DNA of 64,000 bases from Flavobacterium okayamense (GCF_019702945.1 NZ_AP024749.1:1674001-1738000), one strand, 5' to 3'; counted from the stretch's first letter, positions 25,762 to 34,505 are shown. Translations and numbers: made by a program. The notes: generated from the letters alone by a model not told the origin.

Positions 25762-26621
25762 AAAAAATACATGTAGGTTTTTTATTGTCATACGATTACG
25801 AGTTGTTAAAACATGCAATTCCACCTGTTTATGAAGCTTCAGATAGAATCTTTATTGCTATTGATGAAAATTTAATAACTTGGTCGGGAAATAAATTTGA
25901 GGTTTCACCTTCTTTTTTCGAATGGCTTAAAGAGTTTGATAAGGATAATAAAATAGAATTGTATTATGATAATTTCTATGTACCTTCTTTAACGACAACC
26001 CAAATGGATACTCGTGAACGCAAAATGCTTTCAGATAAAATGGGTATCGGGAATTGGTTAATTCAGGTCGATAGTGACGAGTATTTTATAGACTTTGAAG
26101 GATTTGTTAAACAGTTAAGAAAATACGATCATTATCTCGATAATCCTGAAAAAAACAAAATTCAAATCGCAGCTTTTTGGATTATTATTTATAAATACAC
26201 TGACAAGGGTATTTTATATGTAGATAAACCAATGAAGTCAATTTTTGCTACCAATTACCCTAATTACAAAGCGTTTAGAAGAACTAATGAAAGAGTTATT
26301 TACTTAGATAGTTTGGTTTTACATGAATCTGTAGCGCGTTCGGAAGAACAATTAAGATATAAGCTTAAGAATTGGAGCCATAACACGCATGTTAACGATT
26401 CGTTTTTAGACAAATGGTTAAAAGTGGATGAAAATAATTACAAAGAATTTCAAGACTTTTACTATATAGAACCAGATAGATGGAAAACACTAGATTATTT
26501 TCCTACAAAAGATATTCAAGAAATTAATGAATTGTCAAAAAAATCAAAAAAATTAAAACTAACGAAGACGTTTTTGTTTTTTAAGAATTTCGGACAATGG
26601 TTTAAATTTTTATTTAAGTAA
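25758..26621 (+). CDS. Glycosyltransferase-like protein (GT-A type)
   Basis: The 287-residue protein overlaps the previous gene by ATGA. It opens HVGFLLSYDYELLKHAIPPVYEASDRIFIAIDE and has the acidic metal-binding motif QVDSDEYF (about residues 96-103), as in glycosyltransferase family 2-like enzymes. A C-terminal basic, amphipathic stretch (KKSKKLKLTKTFLFFKNFGQ) suggests membrane association. The donor and acceptor are unknown. It is the last gene of the operon; the next gene is convergent with a one-base gap. Confidence 0.68.
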   Translation: MKKIHVGFLLSYDYELLKHAIPPVYEASDRIFIAIDENLITWSGNKFEVSPSFFEWLKEFDKDNKIELYYDNFYVPSLTTTQMDTRERKMLSDKMGIGNWLIQVDSDEYFIDFEGFVKQLRKYDHYLDNPEKNKIQIAAFWIIIYKYTDKGILYVDKPMKSIFATNYPNYKAFRRTNERVIYLDSLVLHESVARSEEQLRYKLKNWSHNTHVNDSFLDKWLKVDENNYKEFQDFYYIEPDRWKTLDYFPTKDIQEINELSKKSKKLKLTKTFLFFKNFGQWFKFLFK

Positions 26622-26622
26622 T

Positions 26623-27471
26623 TTATTTTTTGTAAACACCAAGCATTTTTTTGACTTGTTTACTTAATAATACACGCTTAACATATAAAAAATTACGAAG
26701 ACTTAAAAACCACCATTTTGAGAACGGCAATTGGTCGTTCTCAATTTTTTTTGATACTTTATCCGAAACTATAAAATCATTTTTAAGCGTATTCCATTTT
26801 ATGTTTCCGTAACCGTCAAATTCATTCACTTTGTTTTTTCCGTGAATTACAGATAACCAAAGTCTTTTTTCGGTTACATGAATTAATCGAGGTTCTTTTT
26901 TCCACATATTATGAACATAATGCCAAACCGTTTTTGGATGCTCATTTTTCTCAATTAGACTTATAAACGGATTAAAAATGTGTTCTTTTTTGCCTAAAAT
27001 AAAGTTAGGTTCAATTTGTAAAGTATATCCTTCAATATTATCAATAGCTAAGAAATCTTGTTTGTCGAAATGTTTCTGAATTTCATTTATAAAATCTTTA
27101 TGAATACAATCATCATTGTCAATTCTTGAGGTAATTAAGTATTCTGCAGAAATGTTTTCCTCAACATATTTAATAATACTTTCATTAAAAACAGGCATTC
27201 CATCGATAAAGAAAGTTTTAACATTGTTTTTATTGCCTATGATTTCTGCAATCTTACTTTTGTGAATTTCACTTGTTGTACTATCAAAATACAATAACCA
27301 TTCAAAGTTTTGATTGGTTTGGTTACTTATTGATGGAAAACAATAATTAGCAAATAATTCTAGTCGTTCATTCATCCAACTATTGTCTAAAAGCGATTCG
27401 TTGTTTTTAGTTAATTGCTTCCATTCTGGATTTTTAAGATTGAATCTAGTAATTAAAAGATGTTTGAACAT
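26623..27471 (-). CDS. Putative rhamnosyltransferase-family glycosyltransferase
   Basis: The opening FKHLLITRFNLKN and the stretch FANYCFPSISNQTNQNFEWLLYFD, followed by EYLITSRIDNDDCIHKDFI, are characteristic of the Rhamno_transf (PF11316-type) family, in which the DNDD cluster takes the place of the DxD metal site. The protein has 282 residues and a basic C-terminus. It is the only gene of its strand inside the polysaccharide locus up to 30911. The sugar donor is not assured by the family name. Confidence 0.75.
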   Translation of the reverse strand: MFKHLLITRFNLKNPEWKQLTKNNESLLDNSWMNERLELFANYCFPSISNQTNQNFEWLLYFDSTTSEIHKSKIAEIIGNKNNVKTFFIDGMPVFNESIIKYVEENISAEYLITSRIDNDDCIHKDFINEIQKHFDKQDFLAIDNIEGYTLQIEPNFILGKKEHIFNPFISLIEKNEHPKTVWHYVHNMWKKEPRLIHVTEKRLWLSVIHGKNKVNEFDGYGNIKWNTLKNDFIVSDKVSKKIENDQLPFSKWWFLSLRNFLYVKRVLLSKQVKKMLGVYKK

Positions 27472-27514
27472 GTTCTATTTTTTTGTAAAAATAAGCCAAA
27501 TAAATAAAAAAACT

Positions 27515-27522
27515 TACTTTTG
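27515..27522 (+). promoter_or_regulatory. Probable -7 box of the LPS-kinase/GT2 unit
   Basis: TACTTTTG matches TAnnTTTG and lies 22 bases before the ATG at 27545. A TTTTG at 27481 is too far upstream for a normal -33 box. Confidence 0.4.
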
Positions 27523-27544
27523 TTAATTATTAGAAGTAAACGTA

Positions 27545-28312
27545 ATGAAGAAAGTTTTTCGCCCAAATTTTAACTATTTAGAAAATCAGTTTGATAGCAT
27601 TTTAAATAAATTTAAAAAAGAAGGCGAATTAATTGGTTCCGAAAAACGAAATGTAATAAAGTTTTTTGATTTAGAAGATGGAACTAAAGTAAACGTAAAG
27701 TCTTTTAAAAAGCCTAATACATTAAACGCAATTATTTATGGCTACATAAGAAAATCAAAAGCCCAACGCTCTTTTGAATATGCAACATTACTTCTAGAGA
27801 AAGGAATAGGAACACCTCAACCTTTTGCATATTATGAGAATAAATCCATTTTAGGTTTAGAACATAGTTATTATTTCAGTAACCAACAAGATATTGATTT
27901 GATGTTCAGGAATTTAGTATTTGATCCAAGCTATCCTAATCGTAAAGAAATAATTAAACAAACTGCGCAATTCTTTTTTAAAGTTCACAATGAAGGCATT
28001 GAATTTATTGATAATACTGCGGGAAATACTTTAATTAAAAAAGTTGACGAGAATGAATATCAATTTTATTTGGTAGATTTGAATAGAATGAGTTTTCATG
28101 CTAATTTGAGTATGGAACAACGTGCACGAAATATTGCTAAACTTACTATTGAGGAAGACATTAATTCAATTTTAGCAAAAGAGTACGCTAAGTTATATCA
28201 AGTAGATGAAAATGAGTTCTTTCAATTGTTAATGAAAGAAGCTAATGGTTTTCTAGAACGATTTAATAGAAGAAAGAAAATAAAAAAGAAGATTAAATTC
28301 TGGAAAAAGTAG
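27545..28312 (+). CDS. Lipopolysaccharide kinase-like protein (Kdo/WaaP family)
   Basis: This is a small protein-kinase-fold enzyme of 255 residues. It has a VNVKSFKKPN lysine region (about 48-57), a HNEGIEFIDNTAGNTLIKK catalytic-loop counterpart (His-x-x-Gly, then D...N) and the metal Asp in FYLVDLNRM. These match the KdkA/WaaP-type kinases that phosphorylate Kdo or heptose of the LPS inner core in the cytoplasm. It leads a four-gene plus-strand run with two GT2 enzymes and an epimerase. Confidence 0.8.
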   Translation: MKKVFRPNFNYLENQFDSILNKFKKEGELIGSEKRNVIKFFDLEDGTKVNVKSFKKPNTLNAIIYGYIRKSKAQRSFEYATLLLEKGIGTPQPFAYYENKSILGLEHSYYFSNQQDIDLMFRNLVFDPSYPNRKEIIKQTAQFFFKVHNEGIEFIDNTAGNTLIKKVDENEYQFYLVDLNRMSFHANLSMEQRARNIAKLTIEEDINSILAKEYAKLYQVDENEFFQLLMKEANGFLERFNRRKKIKKKIKFWKK

Positions 28313-28334
28313 TACATTAGTTTTTTATCTATTA

Positions 28335-29147
28335 ATGAAATTATCTGTAATAATTACAACATACAATTCTGAAGAATGGCTTGAAAAAGTTTTGATAGGG
28401 TATTTAAAACAATCCATCAATGATTTTCAAATTGTAATTGCAGATGATGGTTCAACCGAAAAAACAAAAAATCTAATAGCTTCATTTCAATCAAAATTTA
28501 AATTCCCGATTGTTCATGTATGGCAACCCGATGAGGGTTTTCAAAAGTGTAAAATATTAAATAAAGCAATTCTTGAAGCAAAATCAGATTATTTATTATT
28601 TACTGATGGAGATTGTATTCCTAGAGAAGATTTCATCGCAAAACATTTAAAACACAAGGAAAAAGGCTACTTTCTAAGTGGGGGTTATTTTAAATTACCA
28701 TTAAAAACGTCTAAGATGATTAATGATAATGATATTTTAAATGAAAACTGTTTTTCTATTAATTGGTTAGTAAAAAATGGAGTTAAGAAATCATTTAAAT
28801 TATCTAAGCTAACCAAAAATGGAATTTTTGCGGCATTTATGAATTGGGTTACAACTACAAAAAAAACATTTAACGGTCATAATACTTCATGTTTTAAAGA
28901 AGATTTATTAGCAATAAATGGTTTTAATGAAGAAATGGATTATGGTGGTTTAGATAGAGAAGTAGGGGAACGATTATTCAATCATGGGGTTCTAGCAAAG
29001 CAAATTAGGTATTCAGCAATTTGCCTTCATTTAGATCATGAACGAAAATATGCGGATAAGTCTAAAATTTTGAATAATTTAGCAATTCGAAAATTCAATA
29101 AGAAAAATAACATTACTTGGATTAAAAACGGAATAAAAAAAGATTAA
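28335..29147 (+). CDS. Glycosyltransferase family 2, first of two paralogues
   Basis: The GT-A domain opens LSVIITTYNSEEWLEKVL and has IVIADDGSTEKT, the metal motif LLFTDGDCIPRED, and the galactosyltransferase-type C-terminal stretch FNEEMDYGGLDREVGERLFNHG. The length is 270 residues. The next gene is a clear paralogue with the same block order. These proteins are typical of LPS-core or O-antigen loci in Bacteroidota; the sugar is unknown. Confidence 0.88.
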   Translation: MKLSVIITTYNSEEWLEKVLIGYLKQSINDFQIVIADDGSTEKTKNLIASFQSKFKFPIVHVWQPDEGFQKCKILNKAILEAKSDYLLFTDGDCIPREDFIAKHLKHKEKGYFLSGGYFKLPLKTSKMINDNDILNENCFSINWLVKNGVKKSFKLSKLTKNGIFAAFMNWVTTTKKTFNGHNTSCFKEDLLAINGFNEEMDYGGLDREVGERLFNHGVLAKQIRYSAICLHLDHERKYADKSKILNNLAIRKFNKKNNITWIKNGIKKD

Positions 29148-29148
29148 A

Positions 29149-29970
29149 TTGAATAATAATTTAAAAATATCAGTTGTTGTAAGTACATATAATGCAGAGG
29201 AATGGCTGGAAAAAGTTTTGATTGGTTATAGTGTTCAAACGTATAAAGATTTTGAACTAATTATTGCAGATGACGGTTCTCGTGCAACAACAAAAGAATT
29301 GATTGATAGATATGCCGCAAATTATCCAGTGCCTGTAAGACATTTATGGCATGAAGATGAAGGCTATAGACGCCAAGAAATTTTAAATGTGGCTATTGTT
29401 GAAGCAGCACATGAATATATTTTAATGACTGATGGGGATTGTATTCCTAGAGCCGATTTTGTTGAAATTCATGCGCAGCAAGCAGAAAAAGGAAGGTTTT
29501 TATCGGGAGGTTATTGCAAGCTTTCAATGAAAACGAGTAAAGCAATTACAAAAGAAGATATTTTAAACCAAAATTGTTTCAATGTAAAATGGCTAAATGC
29601 TATCGATAAATTAGATTTTTCAAATACATTAAAATTAGGATCAAGTCCATTTTTAGGAAAGATTTTAGATTTGATTTCACCAACAACACCTTCATTTAAT
29701 AATTGTAATTCTTCTGGTTTTAAAGAAGATATGATTGCTATTAATGGTTATGATGAGCGTATGAAATATGGTGGTCCAGATAGAGAGTTTGGAGAGCGTT
29801 TAGAAAATTATGGTGTAAAAGGAAAACAAATACGACACAAAGCAATCGTAGTCCACTTAGATCACCCAAGAGGATATAAAACTCCTGAATCTCTAGCAGC
29901 TAATTTAGCGATTAGAAAAGAGGTAAAAGAGAAAAAGATTAAATGGACTCCATTTGGAATTAAAAAATAA
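29149..29970 (+). CDS. Glycosyltransferase family 2, second of two paralogues
   Basis: Translation starts at a TTG (29149), one base after the upstream stop. The product shares STYNAEEWLEKVLIGY, LIIADDGS, LMTDGDCIPRADF and YDERMKYGGPDREFGERL with its neighbour, so the pair arose by tandem duplication. Divergence in the middle (residues about 130-195) probably reflects a different acceptor. The length is 273 residues. Confidence 0.87.
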   Translation: MNNNLKISVVVSTYNAEEWLEKVLIGYSVQTYKDFELIIADDGSRATTKELIDRYAANYPVPVRHLWHEDEGYRRQEILNVAIVEAAHEYILMTDGDCIPRADFVEIHAQQAEKGRFLSGGYCKLSMKTSKAITKEDILNQNCFNVKWLNAIDKLDFSNTLKLGSSPFLGKILDLISPTTPSFNNCNSSGFKEDMIAINGYDERMKYGGPDREFGERLENYGVKGKQIRHKAIVVHLDHPRGYKTPESLAANLAIRKEVKEKKIKWTPFGIKK

Positions 29971-29976
29971 AATTAA

Positions 29977-30921
29977 ATGAATATTTTAGTAACAGGCGCT
30001 GCAGGTTTTATAGCTTCTCATTTATGTGAAGACTTAGCAAGTAAAGGCTTTAATGTTTATGGCATCGATAATTTTAATGATTATTATGATGTGAAGCTAA
30101 AGCGTTTAAATGCTGCAGATTTGCTTACTAAAGGCGTTAAAATATTTGAAGTTGATCTTAACAGTGATTTAGCGGAAGTTTTTAAAGTTAAATACGATTA
30201 TATTTATCATTTAGCTGCTCAACCCGGAATTTCTACAACAACTTCTTTAGAGGAATATGTTACCAATAATATCTATGCTACGCAAAATTTATTGGATTTT
30301 GTTTTAAAGTATAATGCAGATTTAAAGATGTTTGTAAATATTGCGACCTCTTCTGTTTATGGTTTAGAAGCAACGGTAGATGAAACGGTTCCGCCTCAAC
30401 CGGTATCTTTTTATGGAGCTACTAAATTAGCCGCAGAACAGTTAGCTTTAGCTTTACAGAGAACAAACAAATTAAAAGTTTGTTCAATACGCTTATATTC
30501 TGTTTATGGGCCAAGAGAACGTCCTGAAAAATTATACACATTATTAGTTGAAAATTTATTCAACAACAAACCTTTCCCTTTGTTTGAAGGAAGTGATAAA
30601 CACGAAAGAAGTTTTACATATGTAGGAGACATTGTTGAGGGTCTATCATCAATTATTGGGAAAGAGGAATTAATCAATGGCGAAATTATTAACCTTGGAA
30701 CTGATGAGGTTAATACAACAGGTCAAGGAATAGAATTGGTTCAAAAGATTATGAATAAGCAATTATTGATAGACCATAAACCACCAAGAAAAGGAGACCA
30801 ACAACGTACTGCTGCAGTTATAGATAAAGCACGTAAATTATTAGACTACAGTCCGAAAACAAGTTTTGAAGAAGGTTTAAAAGAACAAGTAAAATGGTTT
30901 AAAGAAAAGTTTATTGACTAA
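29977..30921 (+). CDS. NAD-dependent nucleotide-sugar epimerase/dehydratase
   Basis: This extended short-chain dehydrogenase has 314 residues. The NAD loop is TGAAGFIASHL (6-16), followed by DNFNDYYDVKLK as in UDP-glucuronate 4-epimerases. The catalytic triad is Ser125/126, Tyr146 and Lys150 in ATSSVYG and SFYGATK. RLYSVYGPRERPEKLY and FTYVGDIVEGL complete the signature. 4-Epimerisation of a UDP-uronic acid or UDP-hexose is the likely reaction. Its 3' end overlaps the convergent GT9 gene by 11 bases. Confidence 0.85.
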   Translation: MNILVTGAAGFIASHLCEDLASKGFNVYGIDNFNDYYDVKLKRLNAADLLTKGVKIFEVDLNSDLAEVFKVKYDYIYHLAAQPGISTTTSLEEYVTNNIYATQNLLDFVLKYNADLKMFVNIATSSVYGLEATVDETVPPQPVSFYGATKLAAEQLALALQRTNKLKVCSIRLYSVYGPRERPEKLYTLLVENLFNNKPFPLFEGSDKHERSFTYVGDIVEGLSSIIGKEELINGEIINLGTDEVNTTGQGIELVQKIMNKQLLIDHKPPRKGDQQRTAAVIDKARKLLDYSPKTSFEEGLKEQVKWFKEKFID

Positions 30922-31966
30922 TTCTTTTTACAAATTGTTCTAATTTTTCTTTGAATAAATCCGGATTCAATTTTTCATACCACTCTAAAGACTTTTCCTT
31001 AAAGTTTTTAGGGTGTTTGTTTTTATAGAGATCCGAATAATAATCGCGTAAGTGTACTATATCATGTAAACCACTTGTTTCCATTATATTCCATGAATTT
31101 CTATTTATCCAAGGGGCATAAATTGTAAATGTGGGTATGTTAAGAGCTTTTGCCATATTAGTTGCACCACCTTCATTTCCTATTAATGCATCGCATTGCG
31201 ATAATACACTAATAAATGTTCGCAACCCTTTACAATAAAAATCAAAAACTATTTGCTTTTGTGTTTCTAAATTACAACTATCAAAAATTGCTTTAGCTTC
31301 ATCTTTTTGATTTGGCATGTAATTAAATACAAGCTGTGCATTCTTATTACTGATAGTAATGGTGTCTAAAACTTTTGCCATATAATCTTTTGGTAAGCTT
31401 TTGTTAGGAGCACTTCCTACAATACTTATCATAAAAATTGGCTTACTAATGTTGAGTTGACTTTCAATAATAGATTTTGCATTTGTAGTTTCTTCAGAAG
31501 TTAAGTGAATTTTTGGATAAATTAATTCAACTTCTTTTTTAAGGAAAGTTTTAGCTAATAAAAGTCGGAAAGCATTTGCAGTTCCTTCACATTCTGTATC
31601 AGGTGTTACAGTTTTAGTAAATAGTAAATCAGTATACCATTTTTTTGTTGCAATTCTTGTTTTTACCTTACTTAAATAACTTGGAATTATACTTTGAAGT
31701 TTTCCGTAGGCATCTATAATTGCAGTATAATTCTCTTGCTTGATTTCTTTCCCTAGCTTTACAAAACCTTTAAAGCCTTTATATTTTTCTTCTTCAAAAA
31801 ATATAACTTTATCAATGAAAGGATTGTTTTCTACAACTGCAAAACTATTTTTTTGAATTAAATAATGAATTTCGCAATTGGGATTATTTTTTTTTATAGT
31901 TTCACAAATGACAGTACTTGCCAGTACGTCACCTATCATTTTGATTTGTATGACAAGTACTTTCAT
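30911..31966 (-). CDS. Glycosyltransferase family 9 (heptosyltransferase-like)
   Basis: The 351 residues show the ADP-heptose:LPS heptosyltransferase fold: MKVLVIQIKMIGDVLASTVICE at the N-terminus, INPEC-like linker replaced by NNPFIDKVIFF, then MISIVGSAPNKSLPKDYMAKV and ALIGNEGGATNMAKALNIPTF at the nucleotide site. It should transfer a sugar to the LPS core at the cytoplasmic membrane. It starts two bases after the dapD stop on the same strand, so it may be cotranscribed with dapD. Confidence 0.9.
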   Translation of the reverse strand: MKVLVIQIKMIGDVLASTVICETIKKNNPNCEIHYLIQKNSFAVVENNPFIDKVIFFEEEKYKGFKGFVKLGKEIKQENYTAIIDAYGKLQSIIPSYLSKVKTRIATKKWYTDLLFTKTVTPDTECEGTANAFRLLLAKTFLKKEVELIYPKIHLTSEETTNAKSIIESQLNISKPIFMISIVGSAPNKSLPKDYMAKVLDTITISNKNAQLVFNYMPNQKDEAKAIFDSCNLETQKQIVFDFYCKGLRTFISVLSQCDALIGNEGGATNMAKALNIPTFTIYAPWINRNSWNIMETSGLHDIVHLRDYYSDLYKNKHPKNFKEKSLEWYEKLNPDLFKEKLEQFVKRISQ

Positions 31967-31968
31967 TG

Positions 31969-32784
31969 TTAAACCGCTACATTATACTCTCTTAACGCAT
32001 CGTTAAGTGATGTTTTTAAATCAGTAGAAGGTTTTCTTTGTCCTATAATTAAAGCACATGGAACTTGAAATTCTCCTGCAGCAAATTTCTTAGTATAACT
32101 CCCTGGAATCACAACCGAACGAGCAGGTACAAACCCTTTATATTCTTTTGGTTTATCTCCCGTAACATCAATAATTTTTGTTGAACCCGTTAAAACAACA
32201 TTTGCACCTAAAACGGCTTCTTTTTCAACGCGAACGCCTTCAACAACAATACAACGCGAACCAATAAACGTACCATCTTCAATAATTACAGGAGCCGCTT
32301 GTAAAGGTTCTAAAACACCTCCAATTCCAACACCTCCACTTAAGTGAACATCTTTTCCTATTTGTGCACAACTTCCTACAGTAGCCCATGTGTCAACCAT
32401 AGTGCCTTCATCTACGTAAGCACCTATGTTTACATAACTTGGCATCATAATTACACCTTTAGAAACATAAGAACCATATCGAGCTGTTGCAGGCGGAACT
32501 ACACGAACACCTTTTTCAGCATAATTACGTTTTAGTTCCATTTTATCATGATACTCAAAAATTCCAGCTTCCCAAGTTTCCATTTTTTGAATAGGAAAAT
32601 ACATCACTACTGCTTTCTTGACCCATTCATTTACTTGCCAACCATTAATTGTTGGTTCTGCAACACGTAAAGTTCCGTTATCTAATAATTCAATAACTTC
32701 TCGAATAACTTTTTGAGTTGTTTCCTCTTGTAATAAAGCTCTGTTTTCCCAAGCTTGTTCTATTGTAGATTGTAAGTTTTCCAT
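31969..32784 (-). CDS. dapD: 2,3,4,5-Tetrahydropyridine-2,6-dicarboxylate N-succinyltransferase
   Basis: DapD succinylates tetrahydrodipicolinate in lysine and diaminopimelate synthesis. The 271-residue protein has the N-terminal helical domain and a left-handed beta-helix of hexapeptide repeats (GVIMMPSYVNIGAYVDEGTM, then VGSCAQIGKDVHLSGGVGIG, and GTFIGSRCIVVEGV). The late PCALIIGQRKPSTD is typical. The -7 box at 32802-32809 probably drives it together with the GT9 gene. Confidence 0.95.
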   Translation of the reverse strand: MENLQSTIEQAWENRALLQEETTQKVIREVIELLDNGTLRVAEPTINGWQVNEWVKKAVVMYFPIQKMETWEAGIFEYHDKMELKRNYAEKGVRVVPPATARYGSYVSKGVIMMPSYVNIGAYVDEGTMVDTWATVGSCAQIGKDVHLSGGVGIGGVLEPLQAAPVIIEDGTFIGSRCIVVEGVRVEKEAVLGANVVLTGSTKIIDVTGDKPKEYKGFVPARSVVIPGSYTKKFAAGEFQVPCALIIGQRKPSTDLKTSLNDALREYNVAV

Positions 32785-32801
32785 GCTAAAAAATTGTTAT
32801 G

Positions 32802-32809
32802 CAAATATA
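32802..32809 (-). promoter_or_regulatory. Probable -7 box of dapD
   Basis: The minus strand reads TATATTTG, an exact TAnnTTTG match, 17 bases upstream of the dapD ATG. Confidence 0.5.
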
Positions 32810-32835
32810 CGCTTTTCAATTATATTGGTATGTAA

Positions 32836-32869
32836 TTTGCAAGAAACAACTTATGATTTTGTAAATTTG
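32836..32869 (+). promoter_or_regulatory. Promoter of the META lipoprotein gene
   Basis: TTTG at 32836-32839 and TAAATTTG at 32862-32869 are separated by 22 bases, inside the known spacing for Bacteroidota -33/-7 pairs. The gene starts 14 bases downstream, implying a very short leader. Confidence 0.6.
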
Positions 32870-32883
32870 TAAAAAGTATTGCT

Positions 32884-33363
32884 ATGAAGTATTTTAAATT
32901 TCTTTTTGTTGTGATTTTTTTCACAATAATGGGTTGTAAAGGAGGCAAGGAAACTAATTCTAATAAAATTACCAGCGAAGTTTTTACTGACTCTGTGATT
33001 TCTTCTATTGAATCGTATGATAATGAAATAAAGTTAGAAGGAACAAAATGGAAGTTAATACAATTAAGAGGAAAACAAGTTCAAAATACTTCCGAAAAAG
33101 AAATGATTATTGAGTTTCATTCAGATGGTCGTTTTTCGGCAAATATGGGATGTAATGGAATTGGCGGAAATTATCATATTAAAGAAGGAAATAGAATTTC
33201 TTTCTCTCAAGTCATTTCAACCATGATGGCTTGTCCAAATATGGAAAATGAAGAGGTTTTTAAAGCAATTATTGAAACAATTGATAATTATGCAATTTCA
33301 AATAATAAATTATCTTTAAACAAAGCAAGAATGGCTCCTTTGGCTGTTTTTATAAAAAAATAA
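32884..33363 (+). CDS. META domain lipoprotein
   Basis: A lipoprotein signal peptide (KFLFVVIFFTIMGC, lipidated Cys18) is followed by a linker and a META domain (about 50-157). Family features are LEGTKWKLIQLRGK, IEFHSDGRFSANMGCNGIGGNYHI and QVISTMMACPNMENEEVF. META-domain proteins (HslJ-like) are envelope proteins linked to stress or motility in other bacteria; no enzyme activity is known. The next gene, ruvX, starts 1 base after the stop. Confidence 0.88.
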   Translation: MKYFKFLFVVIFFTIMGCKGGKETNSNKITSEVFTDSVISSIESYDNEIKLEGTKWKLIQLRGKQVQNTSEKEMIIEFHSDGRFSANMGCNGIGGNYHIKEGNRISFSQVISTMMACPNMENEEVFKAIIETIDNYAISNNKLSLNKARMAPLAVFIKK

Positions 33364-33364
33364 T

Positions 33365-33778
33365 ATGCCACAACTTTTAGCCATAGATTACGGAAAAAAA
33401 AGAACAGGGATTGCGGTTACAGACGATATGCAAATAATTGCATCTGGACTTACAACTGTAGAAACAGAAAAATTAATTTCTTTCTTAAGAGATTATTTTT
33501 CAAAAAATAAAGTTGAAAAAGTAATTATTGGTGAACCCAAACAAATGGATGGCTCAGCTTCAGAAAGTGCTATTTTAATAGACAGTTTTATTACAAAGTT
33601 TAAAGAGGTTTTCCCCAATATGATTATTGAAAGAATAGACGAACGTTTTACTTCTAAAATGGCTTTTCAAACTATGATTGATAGTGGAATGAAGAAAAAA
33701 CAACGCCAAAATAAAGGTTTGATAGATGAAATAGCCGCAACTATTCTTCTTCAAGATTATTTAAATTATAAAAAGTAG
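33365..33778 (+). CDS. ruvX: Putative pre-16S rRNA nuclease / Holliday junction resolvase-like YqgF
   Basis: This RNase H-fold protein of 137 residues has the catalytic Asp in LLAIDYGKKRTGIAVTD, a central Glu in VIIGEPKQMDGS, and the closing GLIDEIAATILLQDYL. YqgF is needed for 16S rRNA 5' maturation in E. coli; the older name is Holliday junction resolvase. It sits between the META lipoprotein and peptide deformylase genes. Confidence 0.93.
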   Translation: MPQLLAIDYGKKRTGIAVTDDMQIIASGLTTVETEKLISFLRDYFSKNKVEKVIIGEPKQMDGSASESAILIDSFITKFKEVFPNMIIERIDERFTSKMAFQTMIDSGMKKKQRQNKGLIDEIAATILLQDYLNYKK

Positions 33779-33786
33779 TATTTTTG
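33779..33786 (+). promoter_or_regulatory. Probable -7 box of def
   Basis: TATTTTTG matches TAnnTTTG and begins on the base after the ruvX stop, 28 bases before the def ATG. Confidence 0.45.
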
Positions 33787-33814
33787 CCATTCAGAATTTA
33801 GAAAATTACAAAAC

Positions 33815-34402
33815 ATGATTTTACCAATATACGGATATGGAGAAGCAGTTTTACGCAAAATGTGTGAAGAAATTTCTAAAGATTATCCAAACTTAAAAGA
33901 AACTATTGCTAACATGTACGAAACTATGTACAATGCTCATGGAGTAGGATTAGCAGCGCCTCAAGTTGGTTTACCTATTCGCATTTTTATTGTTGATACA
34001 GAACCTTTTGCGGATAGTGATGATGTTTCTAAAGAAGAAGCAGCTGAATTAGAAGGTTTTAAAAAGACCTTTATTAATGCAAAAATTATAAAAGAAGAAG
34101 GTGATATTTGGGGATTTAACGAAGGTTGTTTGAGTATTCCAGATGTTCGTGAAGATGTTTTTCGTCATGAAAAAATTACAATTGAATATTTCGACGAAGA
34201 TTTCAATAAGAAGACAGAAGTTTATGATGGTTTAATTGCAAGAGTTATCCAACATGAATACGATCATATCGAGGGTATTTTATTTACCGATCATCTTTCT
34301 ACTTTAAAGAAAAAATTAATTGGTAAAAAACTAATGAATATTATGGAAGGAAAAGCAAGACCCGACTATAAAATGAAGTTAGCTAACAAAAAAGTAAAAT
34401 AA
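33815..34402 (+). CDS. def: Peptide deformylase
   Basis: This enzyme removes the formyl group from nascent proteins. All three metal motifs are intact: GVGLAAPQ (43-50), EGCLSIP with the ligand Cys105, and HEYDHIEG with His147, Glu148 and His151. The 195-residue length is normal; residues 62-85 form a charged insertion (DSDDVSKEEAAELEG) typical of Bacteroidota. Confidence 0.96.
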   Translation: MILPIYGYGEAVLRKMCEEISKDYPNLKETIANMYETMYNAHGVGLAAPQVGLPIRIFIVDTEPFADSDDVSKEEAAELEGFKKTFINAKIIKEEGDIWGFNEGCLSIPDVREDVFRHEKITIEYFDEDFNKKTEVYDGLIARVIQHEYDHIEGILFTDHLSTLKKKLIGKKLMNIMEGKARPDYKMKLANKKVK

Positions 34403-34447
34403 AAACAGTAAATAGTCGTTAAAAATTAGTTTTTAAAACTTTAAAAT

Positions 34448-34466
34448 ACTAATCACTAATCACTAA
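34448..34466. repeat. Short tandem repeat ACTAATC
   Basis: The 7-base unit ACTAATC occurs 2.7 times in the spacer between def and the DUF5606 gene, just upstream of that gene's -7 box. Confidence 0.6.
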
Positions 34467-34473
34467 AAAAACA

Positions 34474-34481
34474 TATATTTG
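34474..34481 (+). promoter_or_regulatory. Probable -7 box of the DUF5606 gene
   Basis: TATATTTG is an exact TAnnTTTG match, 24 bases before the ATG at 34506. The -33 region is occupied by the ACTAATC repeat. Confidence 0.5.
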
Positions 34482-34505
34482 CCAACCTAAAAAAATTGAT
34501 TTAAA

